DNA of 64,000 nucleotides from Psychromonas sp. SA13A (GCF_011378715.1 NZ_WTKU01000012.1:1-64000); one strand, 5' to 3'. Counted from the stretch's first letter, positions 1-10,869 are shown. Notes: generated from the letters alone by a model not told the origin. A program made the numbers and translations.

Positions 1-1987
1 GCCTTCTCGTCAAGAGTTAGCTAACGCAATACGCGCCCTTAGTATGGATGCTGTCCAAAAAGCCAATTCAGGTCACCCAGGCGCACCAATGGGTATGGCT
101 GATATTGCGCAGGTCTTATGGACTGACTTTTTAAAGCATAACCCGACTAACCCAAACTGGGCTGATCGCGACCGCTTTATTTTGTCTAACGGCCATGGTT
201 CAATGCTTATCTATTCTCTATTGCATTTAACAGGTTACGACCTTTCAATTGAAGATCTTAAGAGCTTCCGCCAATTACATTCAAAAACACCGGGTCATCC
301 GGAATATGGTTACGCACCAGGTGTCGAAACAACAACAGGCCCATTAGGCCAAGGTATTACTAATGCCGTTGGTATGGCGATTGCTGAACGCTCTTTAGCG
401 GCTTCTTTTAACAAAGAAGGCCACGATATTGTTGACCACCATACTTACACTTTCCTAGGTGATGGTTGTTTAATGGAAGGTATTTCTCATGAAGCTTGTT
501 CTTTAGCGGGAACCTTAGGCCTAGGTAAACTGATTGCATTCTGGGATGACAACGGTATTTCAATCGATGGTGACGTAGAAGGTTGGTTCACTGATGATAC
601 ACCTAAGCGTTTTGAAGCTTACGGATGGCAAGTTATTTCTGTTGATGGGCATAACCCTGAAGAAATTAAAGCGGCTATCATCTCTGCAAAAGCAGAAACG
701 ACTAAACCAACGATGATTTGTTGTAAAACAATTATTGGTTTTGGCTCACCTGCTAAGCAAGGTACACACGATTGTCACGGTGCACCATTAGGTCACGATG
801 AAATCGCTGCAACGCGTAAAGCATTAGGTTGGAACCACGGTCCATTTGAAATCCCTGCCGATATTTATGCAGGTTGGGATAACAAAACACAAGGCCAAGC
901 CGCAGAGCAATCTTGGGATGAAAAATTCGCAGCCTACGCTGCGGCTTACCCTGAATTAGCAGCTGAATATAAACGTCGTGTTAATAACGAATTGCCTGCT
1001 GAATGGGAAGCTAAATCTTCTGCTTACATTGTTGATTTACAAGCTAACCAAGGCAATATTGCAACACGTAAAGCCTCACAAAACTGTATCGAAGCATTTG
1101 GTGCAATGTTACCAGAGCTATTAGGTGGTTCTGCTGATTTAGCGCCATCTAACTTAACCATGTGGTCTGGTACTAAAGCCATTACTGCTGATGACGCTAC
1201 GGGTAACTACTTACATTACGGCGTACGTGAGTTTGCAATGGCTGCCATTATCAATGGTATTGCATTACATAAAGGTTTTGTTCCTTACGGCGCAACATTC
1301 TTAATGTTTATGGAATACGCACGTAACGCACTACGTATGTCTGCAATAATGAAGCAACGTTCTATTCAAGTGTTTACGCATGACTCAATTGGTCTAGGTG
1401 AAGATGGTCCAACACACCAACCTGTCGAGCAAATTGCAAGTTTACGTTTAACACCGAACATGAACACATGGCGTCCATGTGACAGCGTTGAATCTGCTGT
1501 TGCTTGGAAATTTGCGATTGAATCTGTTGATGCACCGTCATCACTTATCTTTAGCCGTCAAAACCTGAAACCACAAGCGCGTGATACACAGCAATTAGCG
1601 GATGTGGCAAAAGGTGGTTATGTATTGCTTGACTCTGAAACACCTGCTGAAATCATCTTAATTGCGACAGGCTCTGAGGTTGAGTTAGCAATGCAAGGTG
1701 CTGCAGAATTAACAGCTCAAGGTAAAGCGGTACGTGTTGTATCAATTCCTTGTACAGAGCAGTTTGAGCTTCAATCAGCTGAATATAAAGAGTCAGTACT
1801 ACCAGCAGCGGTAACTAAACGTGTAGCAATTGAAGCAGGTATTGCTGATTACTGGTACAAATACGTTGGCTTAAACGGTGCAGTGATTGGTATGACCACA
1901 TTTGGTGAGTCAGCGCCAGCGGATCAATTATTTGAAATATTTGGTTTCACTGTAGATAATGTCGTCAATACAGCAATTAACTTATAA
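1..1987 (+). CDS. tkt: Transketolase (5' end cut in the start codon)
   Basis: Thiamine-diphosphate enzyme of the non-oxidative pentose phosphate pathway; it moves two-carbon units between ketose and aldose phosphates in the cytoplasm. The first codons read [16 protein letters not shown], which matches the E. coli TktA N-terminus without its Met. Base 1 (G) is therefore the last base of the ATG and only two bases are missing. The inferred length is 662 aa, against 663 in E. coli TktA. Visible signatures are [10 protein letters not shown] near the N-terminus, the ThDP/Mg motif GDGCLMEG around residue 155, the catalytic Glu in HYGVREFAM and the [15 protein letters not shown] loop. An internal ATG at 44 is residue 16, not the start. 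A hairpin follows before udp. With tal at 5.6 kb it links ribose phosphate from nucleosides to glycolysis. Confidence 0.97.
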   Translation, partial: PSRQELANAIRALSMDAVQKANSGHPGAPMGMADIAQVLWTDFLKHNPTNPNWADRDRFILSNGHGSMLIYSLLHLTGYDLSIEDLKSFRQLHSKTPGHPEYGYAPGVETTTGPLGQGITNAVGMAIAERSLAASFNKEGHDIVDHHTYTFLGDGCLMEGISHEACSLAGTLGLGKLIAFWDDNGISIDGDVEGWFTDDTPKRFEAYGWQVISVDGHNPEEIKAAIISAKAETTKPTMICCKTIIGFGSPAKQGTHDCHGAPLGHDEIAATRKALGWNHGPFEIPADIYAGWDNKTQGQAAEQSWDEKFAAYAAAYPELAAEYKRRVNNELPAEWEAKSSAYIVDLQANQGNIATRKASQNCIEAFGAMLPELLGGSADLAPSNLTMWSGTKAITADDATGNYLHYGVREFAMAAIINGIALHKGFVPYGATFLMFMEYARNALRMSAIMKQRSIQVFTHDSIGLGEDGPTHQPVEQIASLRLTPNMNTWRPCDSVESAVAWKFAIESVDAPSSLIFSRQNLKPQARDTQQLADVAKGGYVLLDSETPAEIILIATGSEVELAMQGAAELTAQGKAVRVVSIPCTEQFELQSAEYKESVLPAAVTKRVAIEAGIADYWYKYVGLNGAVIGMTTFGESAPADQLFEIFGFTVDNVVNTAINL

Positions 1988-2093
1988 ATACAGTGTTTAG
2001 CTTATAAATTAAGTGGTTACATTGAAGTTTTATATCAAACACGACTAGCAAGTTCTTATATTAAGTTTTTATAATAAAAATATTATAACAAAT

Positions 2094-2114
2094 AAAGGCA
2101 GTGTGACTGCCTTT
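2094..2114 (+). terminator. Hairpin after tkt
   Basis: A perfect 9-bp stem, AAAGGCAGT / ACTGCCTTT, with a 3-nt GTG loop. Only a short T run follows. It probably ends the tkt transcript, but it lies just 18 nt before the udp start, so it could also sit in the udp leader. Confidence 0.65.
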
Positions 2115-2132
2115 TAAAAAAGGAAAAAAATT

Positions 2133-2891
2133 ATGTCTGAAGTATTTCATTTAGGTTTAACAAAAGCGATGTTAGATGGTGCAACCTTAGCGATTGTCCC
2201 TGGTGACCCTGAGCGCGTTGCTCGTATTGCGGAATTAATGGAAAATGCAACATTTTTAGCAAGCCACCGTGAATACACTAGTTACTTAGCATACATCGAC
2301 GGTAAAGCTGTTGTGGTTTGTTCAACTGGTATTGGTGGTCCTTCGACTTCAATTGCTGTGGAAGAGCTGGCACAGTTAGGTGTTCGTACTTTCTTACGTA
2401 TCGGTACCACTGGAGCGATTCAACCACATGTAAATGTAGGCGATGTGATTGTGACTCAAGCTTCTGTACGTCTGGATGGTGCAAGTTTACATTTTGCTCC
2501 TATGGAATTCCCTGCGGTTGCAGATTTTCATGCTACAACGGCAATGGTCGCTGCATGTCGTGATCTTGATATTGAACCACATGTGGGTATCACTGCTTCA
2601 AGTGATACTTTTTACCCAGGTCAAGAGCGTTACGATACAGTGTCTGGTCGTGTTACTCGCCAGTTTAAAGGTTCAATGCAAGAGTGGCAGGACCTTGGTG
2701 TATTAAATTACGAGATGGAGTCATCTACCTTATTTACTATGTGTGCTTCTCAAGGTTGGGCTGCTGCTTGTGTTGCAGGCGTGATAGTTAACCGTACACA
2801 ACAAGAGATCCCAGACGAAGCAACCATGAAAAAAACGGAATCACATGCGATTACTATTGTCGTTGCTGCTGCGAAAAAATTATTAAAATAA
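2133..2891 (+). CDS. udp: Uridine phosphorylase
   Basis: A 252-aa cytoplasmic enzyme that splits uridine with phosphate into uracil and ribose 1-phosphate; family members act weakly on deoxyuridine and thymidine. Family signatures are the phosphate-binding GDPERVARI near residue 24, [18 protein letters not shown] in the middle, and the ribose-binding segment [12 protein letters not shown]. The length is that of E. coli Udp (253 aa). The start has an AAGGAA-type ribosome site in an A-rich leader. No deoA (thymidine phosphorylase) is seen in the cluster, so Udp may carry the pyrimidine phosphorolysis of this locus; that is inference. A strong hairpin follows. Confidence 0.96.
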   Translation: MSEVFHLGLTKAMLDGATLAIVPGDPERVARIAELMENATFLASHREYTSYLAYIDGKAVVVCSTGIGGPSTSIAVEELAQLGVRTFLRIGTTGAIQPHVNVGDVIVTQASVRLDGASLHFAPMEFPAVADFHATTAMVAACRDLDIEPHVGITASSDTFYPGQERYDTVSGRVTRQFKGSMQEWQDLGVLNYEMESSTLFTMCASQGWAAACVAGVIVNRTQQEIPDEATMKKTESHAITIVVAAAKKLLK

Positions 2892-2932
2892 CGATGCTGT
2901 AGGCTGTGATCTTTGTACTCAGCTATCGTTTA

Positions 2933-2965
2933 AAGTGACTCTTTAAGTACAACAAAGAGTCGCTT
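2933..2965 (+). terminator. Terminator-like hairpin after udp
   Basis: A 12-bp stem (AAGTGACTCTTT / AAAGAGTCGCTT, one G-U wobble) with a 9-nt loop, about 40 nt after the udp stop. No long T run follows. Confidence 0.65.
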
Positions 2966-3271
2966 ATATCTTCTGCCTGTTCATGTAGGCTGTGTAATTT
3001 TTTACCACCAGTAGCTTTGCTTTAGGTGGTTCATTTGCTTGATGTGCTTAAGCTGAATGAAATCAGACCCAATCACCTAAGAAAGTTTTATACGTCATTG
3101 ATTGCACTTATTATCTGACTCTAGAGTTTGAAAGGTCGATAGTCCTTAGCGTTATGTTTATGCCATGGGTGCTGTTGTACGATTAATGACTGCTAATATC
3201 GAGTTAACTTATTGTCTGCTGTAAAATTGTATTAAATACATCACCAATGTAGAAAAAGAGAGAAATTTCAT
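2966..3271. other. Non-coding gap before cdd
   Basis: I see no gene here. There is a weak hairpin, ACCACC (3004-3009) with GGTGGT (3025-3030). The stretch just before 3271 is A-rich and should hold the cdd promoter and ribosome site, but I cannot pick a convincing -35/-10 pair. Confidence 0.4.
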
Positions 3272-3679
3272 ATGAAAAAAAACTATTTTAATGAATTAAA
3301 AACGCTATTAGATAATAGCTCTGCGCCATACTCAGGATTCAATGTTGCTTCTATTGTGGTGTGCAAAGATGGACGCGAATTCAAGGGGGTTAATGTTGAA
3401 TCTGCTGCTTATCCAACGACTATCTGTGCTGAACGTAATGCCATTTTTACAGCCGTTGCTGAAGGTATTAATAAAGGCGACATTCAAGAAGTGCATATTG
3501 CTGCTCGTAATGCGGAAAAACTGTTGGTTACGGCGCATCCATGTGGCGCATGTCGACAGGTGATTGCTGAGCAGTCAATGAACGATTGTTTAGTCTATAG
3601 CTATGAATCAGAAGGTGAATACACACAAAATACGATTGCAGCATTATTACCTTTTGCTTTCTTAGGTGAAGAGCTTTAA
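3272..3679 (+). CDS. cdd: Cytidine deaminase, short tetrameric type
   Basis: Zinc hydrolase that converts cytidine and deoxycytidine to uridine and deoxyuridine, feeding Udp. It has 135 aa, the length of the Bacillus-type homotetramer rather than the 294-aa two-domain dimer of E. coli. The zinc site and catalytic base are visible: C52-A-E54 in CAERNAIF, and P90-C91-G-A-C94 in PCGACRQVI. The start ATG follows an A/G-rich region with a weak ribosome site. It stands alone between its own leader and a very strong hairpin. Confidence 0.95.
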   Translation: MKKNYFNELKTLLDNSSAPYSGFNVASIVVCKDGREFKGVNVESAAYPTTICAERNAIFTAVAEGINKGDIQEVHIAARNAEKLLVTAHPCGACRQVIAEQSMNDCLVYSYESEGEYTQNTIAALLPFAFLGEEL

Positions 3680-3782
3680 TCATTATTAGACTTTAACCTG
3701 CACGGTATTAAGTTTTAATAGCACGCTATTAAACTCTTTAATCTGTACAGTAATAAACAATAATTGTTACGTTCACTTTAGG

Positions 3783-3812
3783 AAATAAAGGCCAATGTCT
3801 TGGCCTTTATTT
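3783..3812. terminator. Bidirectional terminator between cdd and the minus-strand gene
   Basis: A perfect 13-bp stem (left arm 3783-3795, right arm 3800-3812, core AAAGGCCAA / TTGGCCTTT) with a 4-nt loop. It lies between the convergent cdd and the zinc-ribbon gene and can serve both. Confidence 0.8.
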
Positions 3813-3833
3813 CTTTTGTTATCTCTTCACCTT

Positions 3834-5204
3834 TTAGTCTTTTTGCGGTAAATTTTCGTTAAGCACAATCGCTTCTTCTAGTAGTTCCTGTGCCGTATAG
3901 GGTTTATCCGCTAAAGCAAACTGCATCGCAGGACTTTTTCCTTTATTAGTTTCACAAAAATTAAATAATACGCGATGAATCTCTGAAAAGTTTGCCAGGG
4001 TATTAATACTATTTAACCCTTTATTCAAACTTCCTTTTAAATAAGCAAAATAACGATTCAAATATTCCGTATCCTTTAAGTCAAAAGGGGGGCTACTTTG
4101 CAAATTTTTAGTGATCGCGCTATATGCACCTGATTCAAAACTTGACCAACGATCTCCCCACCATCCCGCTTTTTTATTAATTAATGTTTCTTTGCTGTTA
4201 GCAAAAGGTAAATAATAATAGATTTCCGCTTTTTCAGTTTTAATCTCTGGATAGGCTGACATTAATGCCGCGGCACGAATACTACTTTCTAACTCGATAT
4301 AATGTCTGTAATGCTCTGTTTTGTATATAAAGGCGCGTAGCATCGAAAAATGCACGTATGAGAGCCTTGCTGGGTTGATTAAACTACAGCGGTTGATCGG
4401 CTTTAATTCTCCAACCAATAATTTTTCGAAATGTTTACGCTGCATCGTTTGCTGGTAACGTTGATTAATTTCATTTTCAACATTACTAGAATACCCATCT
4501 TTAATGACAGTATTTTCAGTGCTGTGGTAAGTATCTTGTTTGGTTAGCTTTTGTTGTGTGATATTACTGGTTTGTAACAAAATATAGCCACTATCTGCCT
4601 CCGCAGTGAACAATGCATAAAAACCTCGCTTGTGGTCTAAATGTACAACCTTGCCTTCAGTCTGCAGTGCTATGTAGTCGCGCTGTACTACTCCTTGCTC
4701 TTTTAAACGGCTATAGTTGGTCAACAATAATGATAATTTTTCGAGGTAAAAGTAATAAAGGCGTGCCGATAAACCGGTTTGTTTGATCGCAGCACTTGTA
4801 TCTAGCTTATCTATTACTGTTTGCAATACCTGTGTGATTGCATCAATATTCTTATGTTTACCTACGCTATACACCCGTTGGCAATTTTTACATTTCAAAC
4901 GTTGCGTACCCGCTGCAGTGAAACCGTGTAACTGAGCTTCATTTTTTTCGTTAAAAAAGAAATATTGATAACAATGGGTACAGTGGCTAATTTTCCTAGC
5001 AAAATGGAATGCAAGCTTTTCTTTTAAAATATTTTCGATTATTTGGTTATTTACCCAGGGTGGGAGACTACCACAGGCCTTACATTCTACTGCAAGATAC
5101 CCTAAGCGTTTACTTTTATAAATATAGTCATCGCTTTTATTTATGCCGAAATTTCTGCAACTAACTGTTTTACAACAATTAAAATCTTCTCTTATATTAA
5201 ACAT
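3834..5204 (-). CDS. Uncharacterised zinc-ribbon, transposase-like DNA-binding protein
   Basis: 456 aa, function not known to me. The N-terminal third is rich in paired cysteines: CCKTVSC near residue 10, CKAC near 42, CTHC near 75 and CKNC near 104. This looks like consecutive zinc ribbons of the kind seen at the front of IS1 InsA-like and related transposase proteins. A helix-turn-helix-like stretch follows (SAAIKQTGLSARLYYFYLEKL, about residues 137-157). I see no DDE catalytic core, no terminal inverted repeats and no target duplication, so a mobile element is not supported. It is a single gene on the opposite strand inside the nucleoside island. A resident DNA-binding protein and a domesticated transposase relative are both possible. 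Confidence 0.75.
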   Translation of the reverse strand: MFNIREDFNCCKTVSCRNFGINKSDDYIYKSKRLGYLAVECKACGSLPPWVNNQIIENILKEKLAFHFARKISHCTHCYQYFFFNEKNEAQLHGFTAAGTQRLKCKNCQRVYSVGKHKNIDAITQVLQTVIDKLDTSAAIKQTGLSARLYYFYLEKLSLLLTNYSRLKEQGVVQRDYIALQTEGKVVHLDHKRGFYALFTAEADSGYILLQTSNITQQKLTKQDTYHSTENTVIKDGYSSNVENEINQRYQQTMQRKHFEKLLVGELKPINRCSLINPARLSYVHFSMLRAFIYKTEHYRHYIELESSIRAAALMSAYPEIKTEKAEIYYYLPFANSKETLINKKAGWWGDRWSSFESGAYSAITKNLQSSPPFDLKDTEYLNRYFAYLKGSLNKGLNSINTLANFSEIHRVLFNFCETNKGKSPAMQFALADKPYTAQELLEEAIVLNENLPQKD

Positions 5205-5361
5205 AATATTGGTCCCTTAAATCTACCATTAGCATAAACCACATATTTTGTTAACGCTAGTTAATGCTTTTCAGTCAATATCAAATCTATAGATCAAGAT
5301 CTCATTTTAAAGTGCTTTGAATGCCTACTATTTACTCATTGAAGAATGACGAGGAACAGAG

Positions 5362-5532
5362 ATGCAAGAAATACTATTAGCTTTATTTGCGGGGGTTGTT
5401 GTAGGGTTGATATTTGCCTTTTTGAAACTGCCGCTACCAGCTCCACCAGTACTTTCAGGCATTATCGGAATTTTTGGTGTTTATCTTGGTGGCATAGTTT
5501 ATCAACAATTTATCATCCCATTATTGTCGTAA
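5362..5532 (+). CDS. XapX-domain small membrane protein
   Basis: A 56-aa protein with two hydrophobic helices. The core LKLPLPAPPVLSGIIGIFGV is typical of the XapX/DUF1427 family, whose namesake is associated with a xanthosine phosphorylase operon. The reading frame starts at an ATG after GAGGAACAGAG, a good ribosome site; a longer frame starting at 5346 is a shadow. Function is unknown. Its place just before tal, inside nucleoside genes, fits a link to nucleoside or pentose use. Confidence 0.85.
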   Translation: MQEILLALFAGVVVGLIFAFLKLPLPAPPVLSGIIGIFGVYLGGIVYQQFIIPLLS

Positions 5533-5615
5533 ATAAATACTTAATATAAATAAAAAGTGAGACGCTTTCAACTAGGTTTCAGTTGCAAATAAAGAATCAA
5601 GTGAAAGGAATAAAC

Positions 5616-6566
5616 ATGCAAAATAAATTAGAGCAATTACGCCAAGTGACAACAGTTGTTGCAGATACAGGTGATATTGAAGCAATCAAACAGTACCAAC
5701 CTGAAGATGCTACAACGAACCCATCTCTGATATTAAAAGCTGCGACTATTGAAGCCTATGCACCATTAATCGCAGATGCGATTGAATATGCTAAAAAGCA
5801 GGGTGATAACAAACAACAACAAGTAGAAGTTGCCTGTGACATGTTAGCGGTCAATATCGGTAAAGAAATTTTAAAAACAATTCCTGGTCGAATTTCTACC
5901 GAAGTGGATGCGCGTCTTTCTTACGATACTGAAGCAAGTTTAGCAAAGGCTCGTCAGTTGGTGAAAATGTATAATGATGCAGGAATAAGCAATGATCGTA
6001 TTTTAATCAAGCTAGCGGCAACTTGGAATGGTATTCAAGCAGCTAAAATACTTGAAAAAGAAGGGATAAACTGTAACCTCACGCTGCTTTTTTCATTCGC
6101 TCAAGCACAGGCTTGCGCTGAAGCCGAGGTGTTTTTAATTTCACCTTTTGTTGGCCGTATTATGGATTGGTACAAAGCAAAGCAAGGTGTTGATTTTGAA
6201 CCTAGTGAAGACCCTGGTGTGATCTCTGTAACGTCTATTTATAACTATTACAAAGAACATGGTTATAACACAGTGGTAATGGGTGCAAGTTTTAGAAATG
6301 TCGGTGAAATACTAGAGTTAGCAGGTTGTGACCGTTTAACGATTAGCCCGCAATTATTACAAGAATTACGTGATACTGATGGTGAAGTTGAAACAAAATT
6401 AATCGCGACTACGGAAGTTAAAGCAGCGCCAAGTGCATTAACAGAATCTGAGTTTTTATGGGCTCATCATCAAGATCCTATGGCGGTTGAAAAATTAGCC
6501 GAAGGTATTCGCAATTTTGCGATTGACCAGAATAAATTAGAAACCATGATTATGGATAAACTATAA
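5616..6566 (+). CDS. tal: Transaldolase
   Basis: Transfers a dihydroxyacetone unit between sedoheptulose 7-phosphate and glyceraldehyde 3-phosphate. I choose the ATG at 5616, giving 316 aa (E. coli TalB 317), because AAAGGA lies just upstream and the N-terminus [20 protein letters not shown] aligns with TalB. A TTG at 5583 is possible but unneeded. The Schiff-base lysine is K132 ([15 protein letters not shown]), and the catalytic D17 is in VADTGD. Its partner tkt is 3.6 kb upstream, and nupC-deoCBD follow. Placing both transfer enzymes with nucleoside genes fits the use of ribose from nucleosides. Confidence 0.97.
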   Translation: MQNKLEQLRQVTTVVADTGDIEAIKQYQPEDATTNPSLILKAATIEAYAPLIADAIEYAKKQGDNKQQQVEVACDMLAVNIGKEILKTIPGRISTEVDARLSYDTEASLAKARQLVKMYNDAGISNDRILIKLAATWNGIQAAKILEKEGINCNLTLLFSFAQAQACAEAEVFLISPFVGRIMDWYKAKQGVDFEPSEDPGVISVTSIYNYYKEHGYNTVVMGASFRNVGEILELAGCDRLTISPQLLQELRDTDGEVETKLIATTEVKAAPSALTESEFLWAHHQDPMAVEKLAEGIRNFAIDQNKLETMIMDKL

Positions 6567-6584
6567 TCGAGGTGTAACAAATTA

Positions 6585-6610
6585 GGTTTGTTATCAATAG
6601 GTAACAAACC
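6585..6610. terminator. Hairpin between tal and nupC
   Basis: A perfect 9-bp stem, GGTTTGTTA / TAACAAACC, with an 8-nt loop, 18 nt after the tal stop. No T run follows directly, so it may be an RNA-processing or stabilising structure and not a terminator. Confidence 0.5.
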
Positions 6611-6723
6611 GCACAAATTCGAATTTTTCGGATTATACATGCCTGGGTTGGCCAGGATATCAGAGGGAGATGACTGTAGAGTTATTCTTCAGTCTAATTG
6701 ACATAAATGAATGGAGTAAATAT

Positions 6724-7986
6724 ATGCACATAATTATGGGTCTAGTGGGAGTTATATCCCTTCTTTTAATTGCTTTTCTTTTTTCTAAGAATAAAAAATC
6801 AATTAATATTCGAACTGTGGGTGGGGCTTTTGCAATACAAGCAATCATTCCAGCTTTCGTTATTTTTACTCCGTGGGGTGCAACATTCCTACAGGGTATC
6901 TCTGGCGCAGTTCAAGGTGTTATCGATAGTGCTAATGCAGGGGTAAGTTTCCTATTTGGTGGTCTTGTATCAGGTAAGATGTTTGAGGTGTTTGGCGGTG
7001 GCGGTTTTGTCTTTGCCTTTAGAGTACTTCCTATCATTATCTTCTTTGCTTCATTCATGGCGGTTTTGTATTACCTAGGTGTAATGCAATTCATTATCAA
7101 AATCTTTGGTGGCGCGCTACAAAAATTACTAGGCACAAGTCGTACTGAGTCAATGTCAGCTGCTGCGAACGTTTTTGTTGGGCAAACTGAAGCACCATTA
7201 GTGGTTAAACCTTACATTAAACATATGACTCGTTCTGAATTGTTTGCAGTAATGTGTGGTGGTTTAGCGTCGGTTGCTGGTTCTGTATTGGTAGGTTATG
7301 CATCTTTAGGTGTTAGCCTTGAGTACTTAATCGCTGCATCATTCATGGCCGCTCCTGGTGGTCTGTTAATGGCTAAAATTTTAGAACCTGAAACAGAGAA
7401 ACCTAAGGAACTTACTGCTGAAGAACTATTACTAGTTGAAGCTGAAGATGAAGATCAACCTGTTAACGTTATTGATGCTGCGGCTTCAGGTGCATCATCT
7501 GGTCTTAAACTTGCGCTAAATGTTGGTGCAATGTTAATCGCTTTCATCGCATTAATTGCATTAATTAATACTATGTTAGGTGCGTTTGGTGATGTTGTTG
7601 GTTTTGAGGCATTAACACTTGAACAAATTCTAGGTTACTTATTTGCTCCAATCGCTTTCTTAATTGGTGTGCCATGGTCTGAAGCTGTTGTTGCAGGTAG
7701 CTTATTAGGTCAGAAATTAGTAGTGAATGAGTTTGTTGCTTACATCGACTTTATAAATGTTAAAGAAGCATTGAGCGAACATACACAGGTAATTATTACT
7801 GTTGCGTTATGTGGTTTTGCTAACTTATCGTCAATGGCTATTTTATTAGGTGGTCTGGGTGTATTAGCTCCTTCACGTCGCCCTGATATCGCACGCTTAG
7901 GCTTAAAAGCGGTAATGGCTGGTACATTATCTAACTTAATGAGTGCAACTCTAGTAGGTATTTTCTTCGCACTAAGCGTTGCATAA
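6724..7986 (+). CDS. nupC: NupC-type concentrative nucleoside transporter
   Basis: Inner-membrane cation-coupled nucleoside uptake protein of the CNT family with many hydrophobic helices. Family signatures include [44 protein letters not shown] and [20 protein letters not shown] prefer the ATG at 6724 (420 aa), because GGAG lies 7 nt upstream and [20 protein letters not shown] resembles other NupC starts; an ATG at 6670 would add 18 residues. It heads the nupC-deoC-deoB-deoD block. The outer-membrane counterpart is the Tsx-like porin at 11 kb. Confidence 0.94.
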   Translation: MHIIMGLVGVISLLLIAFLFSKNKKSINIRTVGGAFAIQAIIPAFVIFTPWGATFLQGISGAVQGVIDSANAGVSFLFGGLVSGKMFEVFGGGGFVFAFRVLPIIIFFASFMAVLYYLGVMQFIIKIFGGALQKLLGTSRTESMSAAANVFVGQTEAPLVVKPYIKHMTRSELFAVMCGGLASVAGSVLVGYASLGVSLEYLIAASFMAAPGGLLMAKILEPETEKPKELTAEELLLVEAEDEDQPVNVIDAAASGASSGLKLALNVGAMLIAFIALIALINTMLGAFGDVVGFEALTLEQILGYLFAPIAFLIGVPWSEAVVAGSLLGQKLVVNEFVAYIDFINVKEALSEHTQVIITVALCGFANLSSMAILLGGLGVLAPSRRPDIARLGLKAVMAGTLSNLMSATLVGIFFALSVA

Positions 7987-7997
7987 CCTACATATTT

Positions 7998-8038
7998 AAA
8001 TAAGCACTGAGGTGCTCTTAATGAGCCCTCAGTTATTT
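7998..8038. terminator. Hairpin between nupC and deoC
   Basis: A composite stem: AAATAA / TTATTT, CTGAGG / CCTCAG and GCTC / GAGC, with a 3-nt bulge and a 5-nt loop. No T run follows. It may reduce read-through from nupC into deoC or protect the nupC mRNA 3' end. Confidence 0.5.
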
Positions 8039-8108
8039 AACCTTTAGGTAGTATCAATAAATACGATACAACTTAATGACCCAAAAAATGAAATCAAAGG
8101 ATTTTTTA

Positions 8109-8882
8109 ATGAGTGATTTACAACAAGCATCGCGACAAGCAATTCATTTGATGGATTTAACCACACTGAATGATGACGACACGGATCAAAAAGTGATTGC
8201 GTTATGCAAGCAAGCACAGAGTGCTGCAGGTAACACAGCTGCTGTTTGTATTTACCCTCGCTTTATTCCGATTGCACGTAAAACATTACAAGCACAAAAC
8301 ACTGGCGATATTAAAATCGCAACAGTCACAAATTTCCCACACGGTAATGACGATATTGACATTGCTGTCGCTGAAACTAAAGCTGCCGTAGCCTATGGCG
8401 CTGATGAAGTGGATTTAGTATTTCCATACCGAGCATTAATAGCGGGCAACGCTACGGTTGGAGAAAAAATGGTTAAAGCCTGCCGAGAAGTTTGCGGCGA
8501 GCAAGTCACTTTAAAAGTGATTATTGAAAGCGGTGAGTTAAAAACTGCCGAGTTAATTGAGCAAGCAAGTTCAATTTGTATTAATGCAGGCGCTGACTTT
8601 ATTAAAACATCAACGGGTAAAGTACCAGTCAACGCAACATTAGAAGCAACAAGAGTAATGATTGAAGCAATTAAAAAGTCAGGCAAGGATATTGGCTTTA
8701 AAGCCGCAGGTGGTGTGAAAGATGCACAAACTGCAAATGATTACATGCAATTAGCCCGAGATATTATGGGTGACGATTGGGTGAACACAGAGCATTTCCG
8801 TTTTGGGGCTTCAAGCCTTTTAGGAAGCTTATTAGCGGAATTAAATTTAGCGACTAAACCCGCTGAAACTGGAGGTTACTAA
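8109..8882 (+). CDS. deoC: Deoxyribose-phosphate aldolase
   Basis: Cleaves 2-deoxyribose 5-phosphate into glyceraldehyde 3-phosphate and acetaldehyde, the last step of deoxynucleoside breakdown. The start at 8109 gives 257 aa (E. coli 259) and follows [26 protein letters not shown] aligns with DeoC starts. The Schiff-base K166 (FIKTSTGKV), K198 (GFKAAGGV) and D102 are present. Most DeoC proteins I know read FKPAGGV, so the Ala after K198 is a small difference. The stop codon overlaps the deoB start by one base (TAATG), which suggests translational coupling. Confidence 0.97.
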   Translation: MSDLQQASRQAIHLMDLTTLNDDDTDQKVIALCKQAQSAAGNTAAVCIYPRFIPIARKTLQAQNTGDIKIATVTNFPHGNDDIDIAVAETKAAVAYGADEVDLVFPYRALIAGNATVGEKMVKACREVCGEQVTLKVIIESGELKTAELIEQASSICINAGADFIKTSTGKVPVNATLEATRVMIEAIKKSGKDIGFKAAGGVKDAQTANDYMQLARDIMGDDWVNTEHFRFGASSLLGSLLAELNLATKPAETGGY

Positions 8883-10129
8883 TGAAACGCACCATTATTC
8901 TATTACTTGATTCTTTAGGTATAGGCGCAAGTCACGATGCAGACCAATTTGAAGGTAGCTTAGCCGATGGCACTACTTTTAATGATGTGGGTGCAAATAC
9001 ATTTGGCAGTATCGCCAAACTTTGTGCAACAGGTCAAGCAGATATAAATCGTAAGGGGCCGTTAGTGGTACCTAACCTAACTAAATTAGGCCTAGCACAT
9101 GCTTGCCGAGATAGTTCAGGTGAGTTCCCACTAGAACTCGACGAAACTGTTGTTCCTGTCTCTGCGTATGGTTACGCACAGGAAATCTCTACGGGTAAAG
9201 ATACACCAAGTGGCCACTGGGAAATTACTGGCGCACCTGTTTTGTACGAATGGGGATACTTTAAAAACAAGAAAAATAGTTTCCCGAAAGAATTATTAGA
9301 TGCAATTGTTGAACGTTCTGGCATTTCTGGTTACCTAGGAAATTGCCATTCATCAGGTACGGTGATTTTAGATGAGTTAGGCGAAGAGCACATGAAAACC
9401 GGTAAGCCGATTTTCTATACATCAAGTGATAGTGTTTTTCAGATTGCCTGTCATGAAGAAACCTACGGTGTTGAGCGTTTGTATGAGCTATGTGAAATTG
9501 CACGTGAGCTATTAGAGCCTTACAACATTGGCCGAGTTATTGCGCGTCCATTTTTAGGCACCGCACCGGGCAATTTTGCGCGTACTGGTAATCGTCATGA
9601 TTACTCGGTATTACCACCTTCTGAAACCTTGTTAGATCGCATGAAAAATGCCGGTGGAGAAGTGGTCAGTATTGGTAAGATTTCGGATATCTTTGCAACC
9701 CAAGGTATTACCCAAGCGATTAAAGCAACGGGTCTAGAAGCATTATTTGATACCACTTTACAATCGCTAAAAGACGCAGATAAAGAAACCATTATATTTA
9801 CAAATTTTGTAAATTTTGATGCGGATTTTGGTCATCGTCGTGATGTGGCAGGTTATGCCGCAGCGCTTGAGTATTTTGATACTCGTTTACCAGAAATGCT
9901 TGAGTTGATGGATGACGACGACCTATTGGTGTTATCAGCAGACCATGGTTGTGACCCAACTTGGCCTGGTTCTGACCACACTCGTGAACATATTCCGGTC
10001 ATTTTCTACGGTAAAAATGTACCTGCAGGCCCAGTCGGTTTGCGTGACACCTTTGCTGATATCGGACAAACAATCGCGGAATATCATCAATTACCAGATC
10101 TTGAATACGGTAAAAGTATTTTTAAATAA
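8882..10129 (+). CDS. deoB: Phosphopentomutase
   Basis: Interconverts ribose or deoxyribose 1- and 5-phosphates, joining the phosphorylases to DeoC and the pentose phosphate pathway. It has 415 aa (E. coli 407) and belongs to the alkaline-phosphatase-like superfamily. Visible are the metal-binding D10 ([10 protein letters not shown]), the phospho-acceptor threonine region [12 protein letters not shown] (T108) and the C-terminal metal site [19 protein letters not shown]. Its start overlaps the deoC stop by one base, and deoD follows after 16 bp, so these three are one operon. Confidence 0.97.
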   Translation: MKRTIILLLDSLGIGASHDADQFEGSLADGTTFNDVGANTFGSIAKLCATGQADINRKGPLVVPNLTKLGLAHACRDSSGEFPLELDETVVPVSAYGYAQEISTGKDTPSGHWEITGAPVLYEWGYFKNKKNSFPKELLDAIVERSGISGYLGNCHSSGTVILDELGEEHMKTGKPIFYTSSDSVFQIACHEETYGVERLYELCEIARELLEPYNIGRVIARPFLGTAPGNFARTGNRHDYSVLPPSETLLDRMKNAGGEVVSIGKISDIFATQGITQAIKATGLEALFDTTLQSLKDADKETIIFTNFVNFDADFGHRRDVAGYAAALEYFDTRLPEMLELMDDDDLLVLSADHGCDPTWPGSDHTREHIPVIFYGKNVPAGPVGLRDTFADIGQTIAEYHQLPDLEYGKSIFK

Positions 10130-10145
10130 TTATTGGAGAATTAAC

Positions 10146-10856
10146 ATGGCAACACCACATATTAACGCAGTCGACGGCGCATTTGCAGAAACAGTATTAA
10201 TGCCAGGCGACCCTTTACGAGCTAAATACATTGCAGAGACCTTTTTAGAAGACGTTGTGCAAGTGACGGATGTTCGTAATATGCTTGGTTTTACTGGTAC
10301 TTACAAAGGTAAACGCATTTCAGTTATGGGCAGCGGTATGGGTATCCCATCATGTTCAATTTATGCTACTGAATTGATCAAGGATTATGGCGTTAAAAGC
10401 ATTATCCGTGTAGGTAGTTGTGGCGCAGTAAGCAAAGACATTAAAGTCCGTGATGTGATCATTGGTATGGGTGCATCAACAGATTCAAAAGCAAACCGTA
10501 TCCGTTTTGCTAATCATGATTTTGCTGCTATTGCAGATTACAGCCTATTAGAAAAAGCTGTGAACTCAGCAAAAGCGCACGGTATTAAAGCGCAAGTGGG
10601 TAATATTTTCTCTGCTGATACTTTCTATACACCTGAGCCTGAAGTGTTCGATACGTTAGAAAAATACAATATTTTAGGCGTAGAAATGGAAGCGGCTGGT
10701 CTATACGGCGTGGCAGCTGAATACGGTGCAAAAGCACTATGTATTTTAACCGTATCGGATCATATCCGTACTGGCGAAAAACTGTCTTCAGATGATCGTC
10801 AAACAAGCTTTAATGAAATGTTGTTAATAGCGCTTGATTCTGTGGTTGCAGAATAA
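10146..10856 (+). CDS. deoD: Purine nucleoside phosphorylase, DeoD type
   Basis: Phosphorolyses purine (deoxy)nucleosides to base and (deoxy)ribose 1-phosphate; the family is hexameric. 236 aa with ATG at 10146 after TTGGAGA; the N-terminus [23 protein letters not shown] is standard. Other signatures are the phosphate site [22 protein letters not shown] (ribose binding) and SDHIRTGE with the catalytic Asp. Last gene of the deo operon, followed by a strong hairpin. E. coli has deoA between deoC and deoB; here it is missing. Confidence 0.97.
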   Translation: MATPHINAVDGAFAETVLMPGDPLRAKYIAETFLEDVVQVTDVRNMLGFTGTYKGKRISVMGSGMGIPSCSIYATELIKDYGVKSIIRVGSCGAVSKDIKVRDVIIGMGASTDSKANRIRFANHDFAAIADYSLLEKAVNSAKAHGIKAQVGNIFSADTFYTPEPEVFDTLEKYNILGVEMEAAGLYGVAAEYGAKALCILTVSDHIRTGEKLSSDDRQTSFNEMLLIALDSVVAE

Positions 10857-10869
10857 AAAAGTACATCTA

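Noticed and set aside
3834-5204. Complete insertion sequence around the zinc-ribbon gene
   Set aside because: No terminal inverted repeats or target duplication were found on either side, and the flanks are ordinary intergenic DNA.
5346-5549. 67-codon frame starting at 5346
   Set aside because: It overlaps the XapX-like gene in another phase and lacks family features; the 5362 frame has the ribosome site and the domain.
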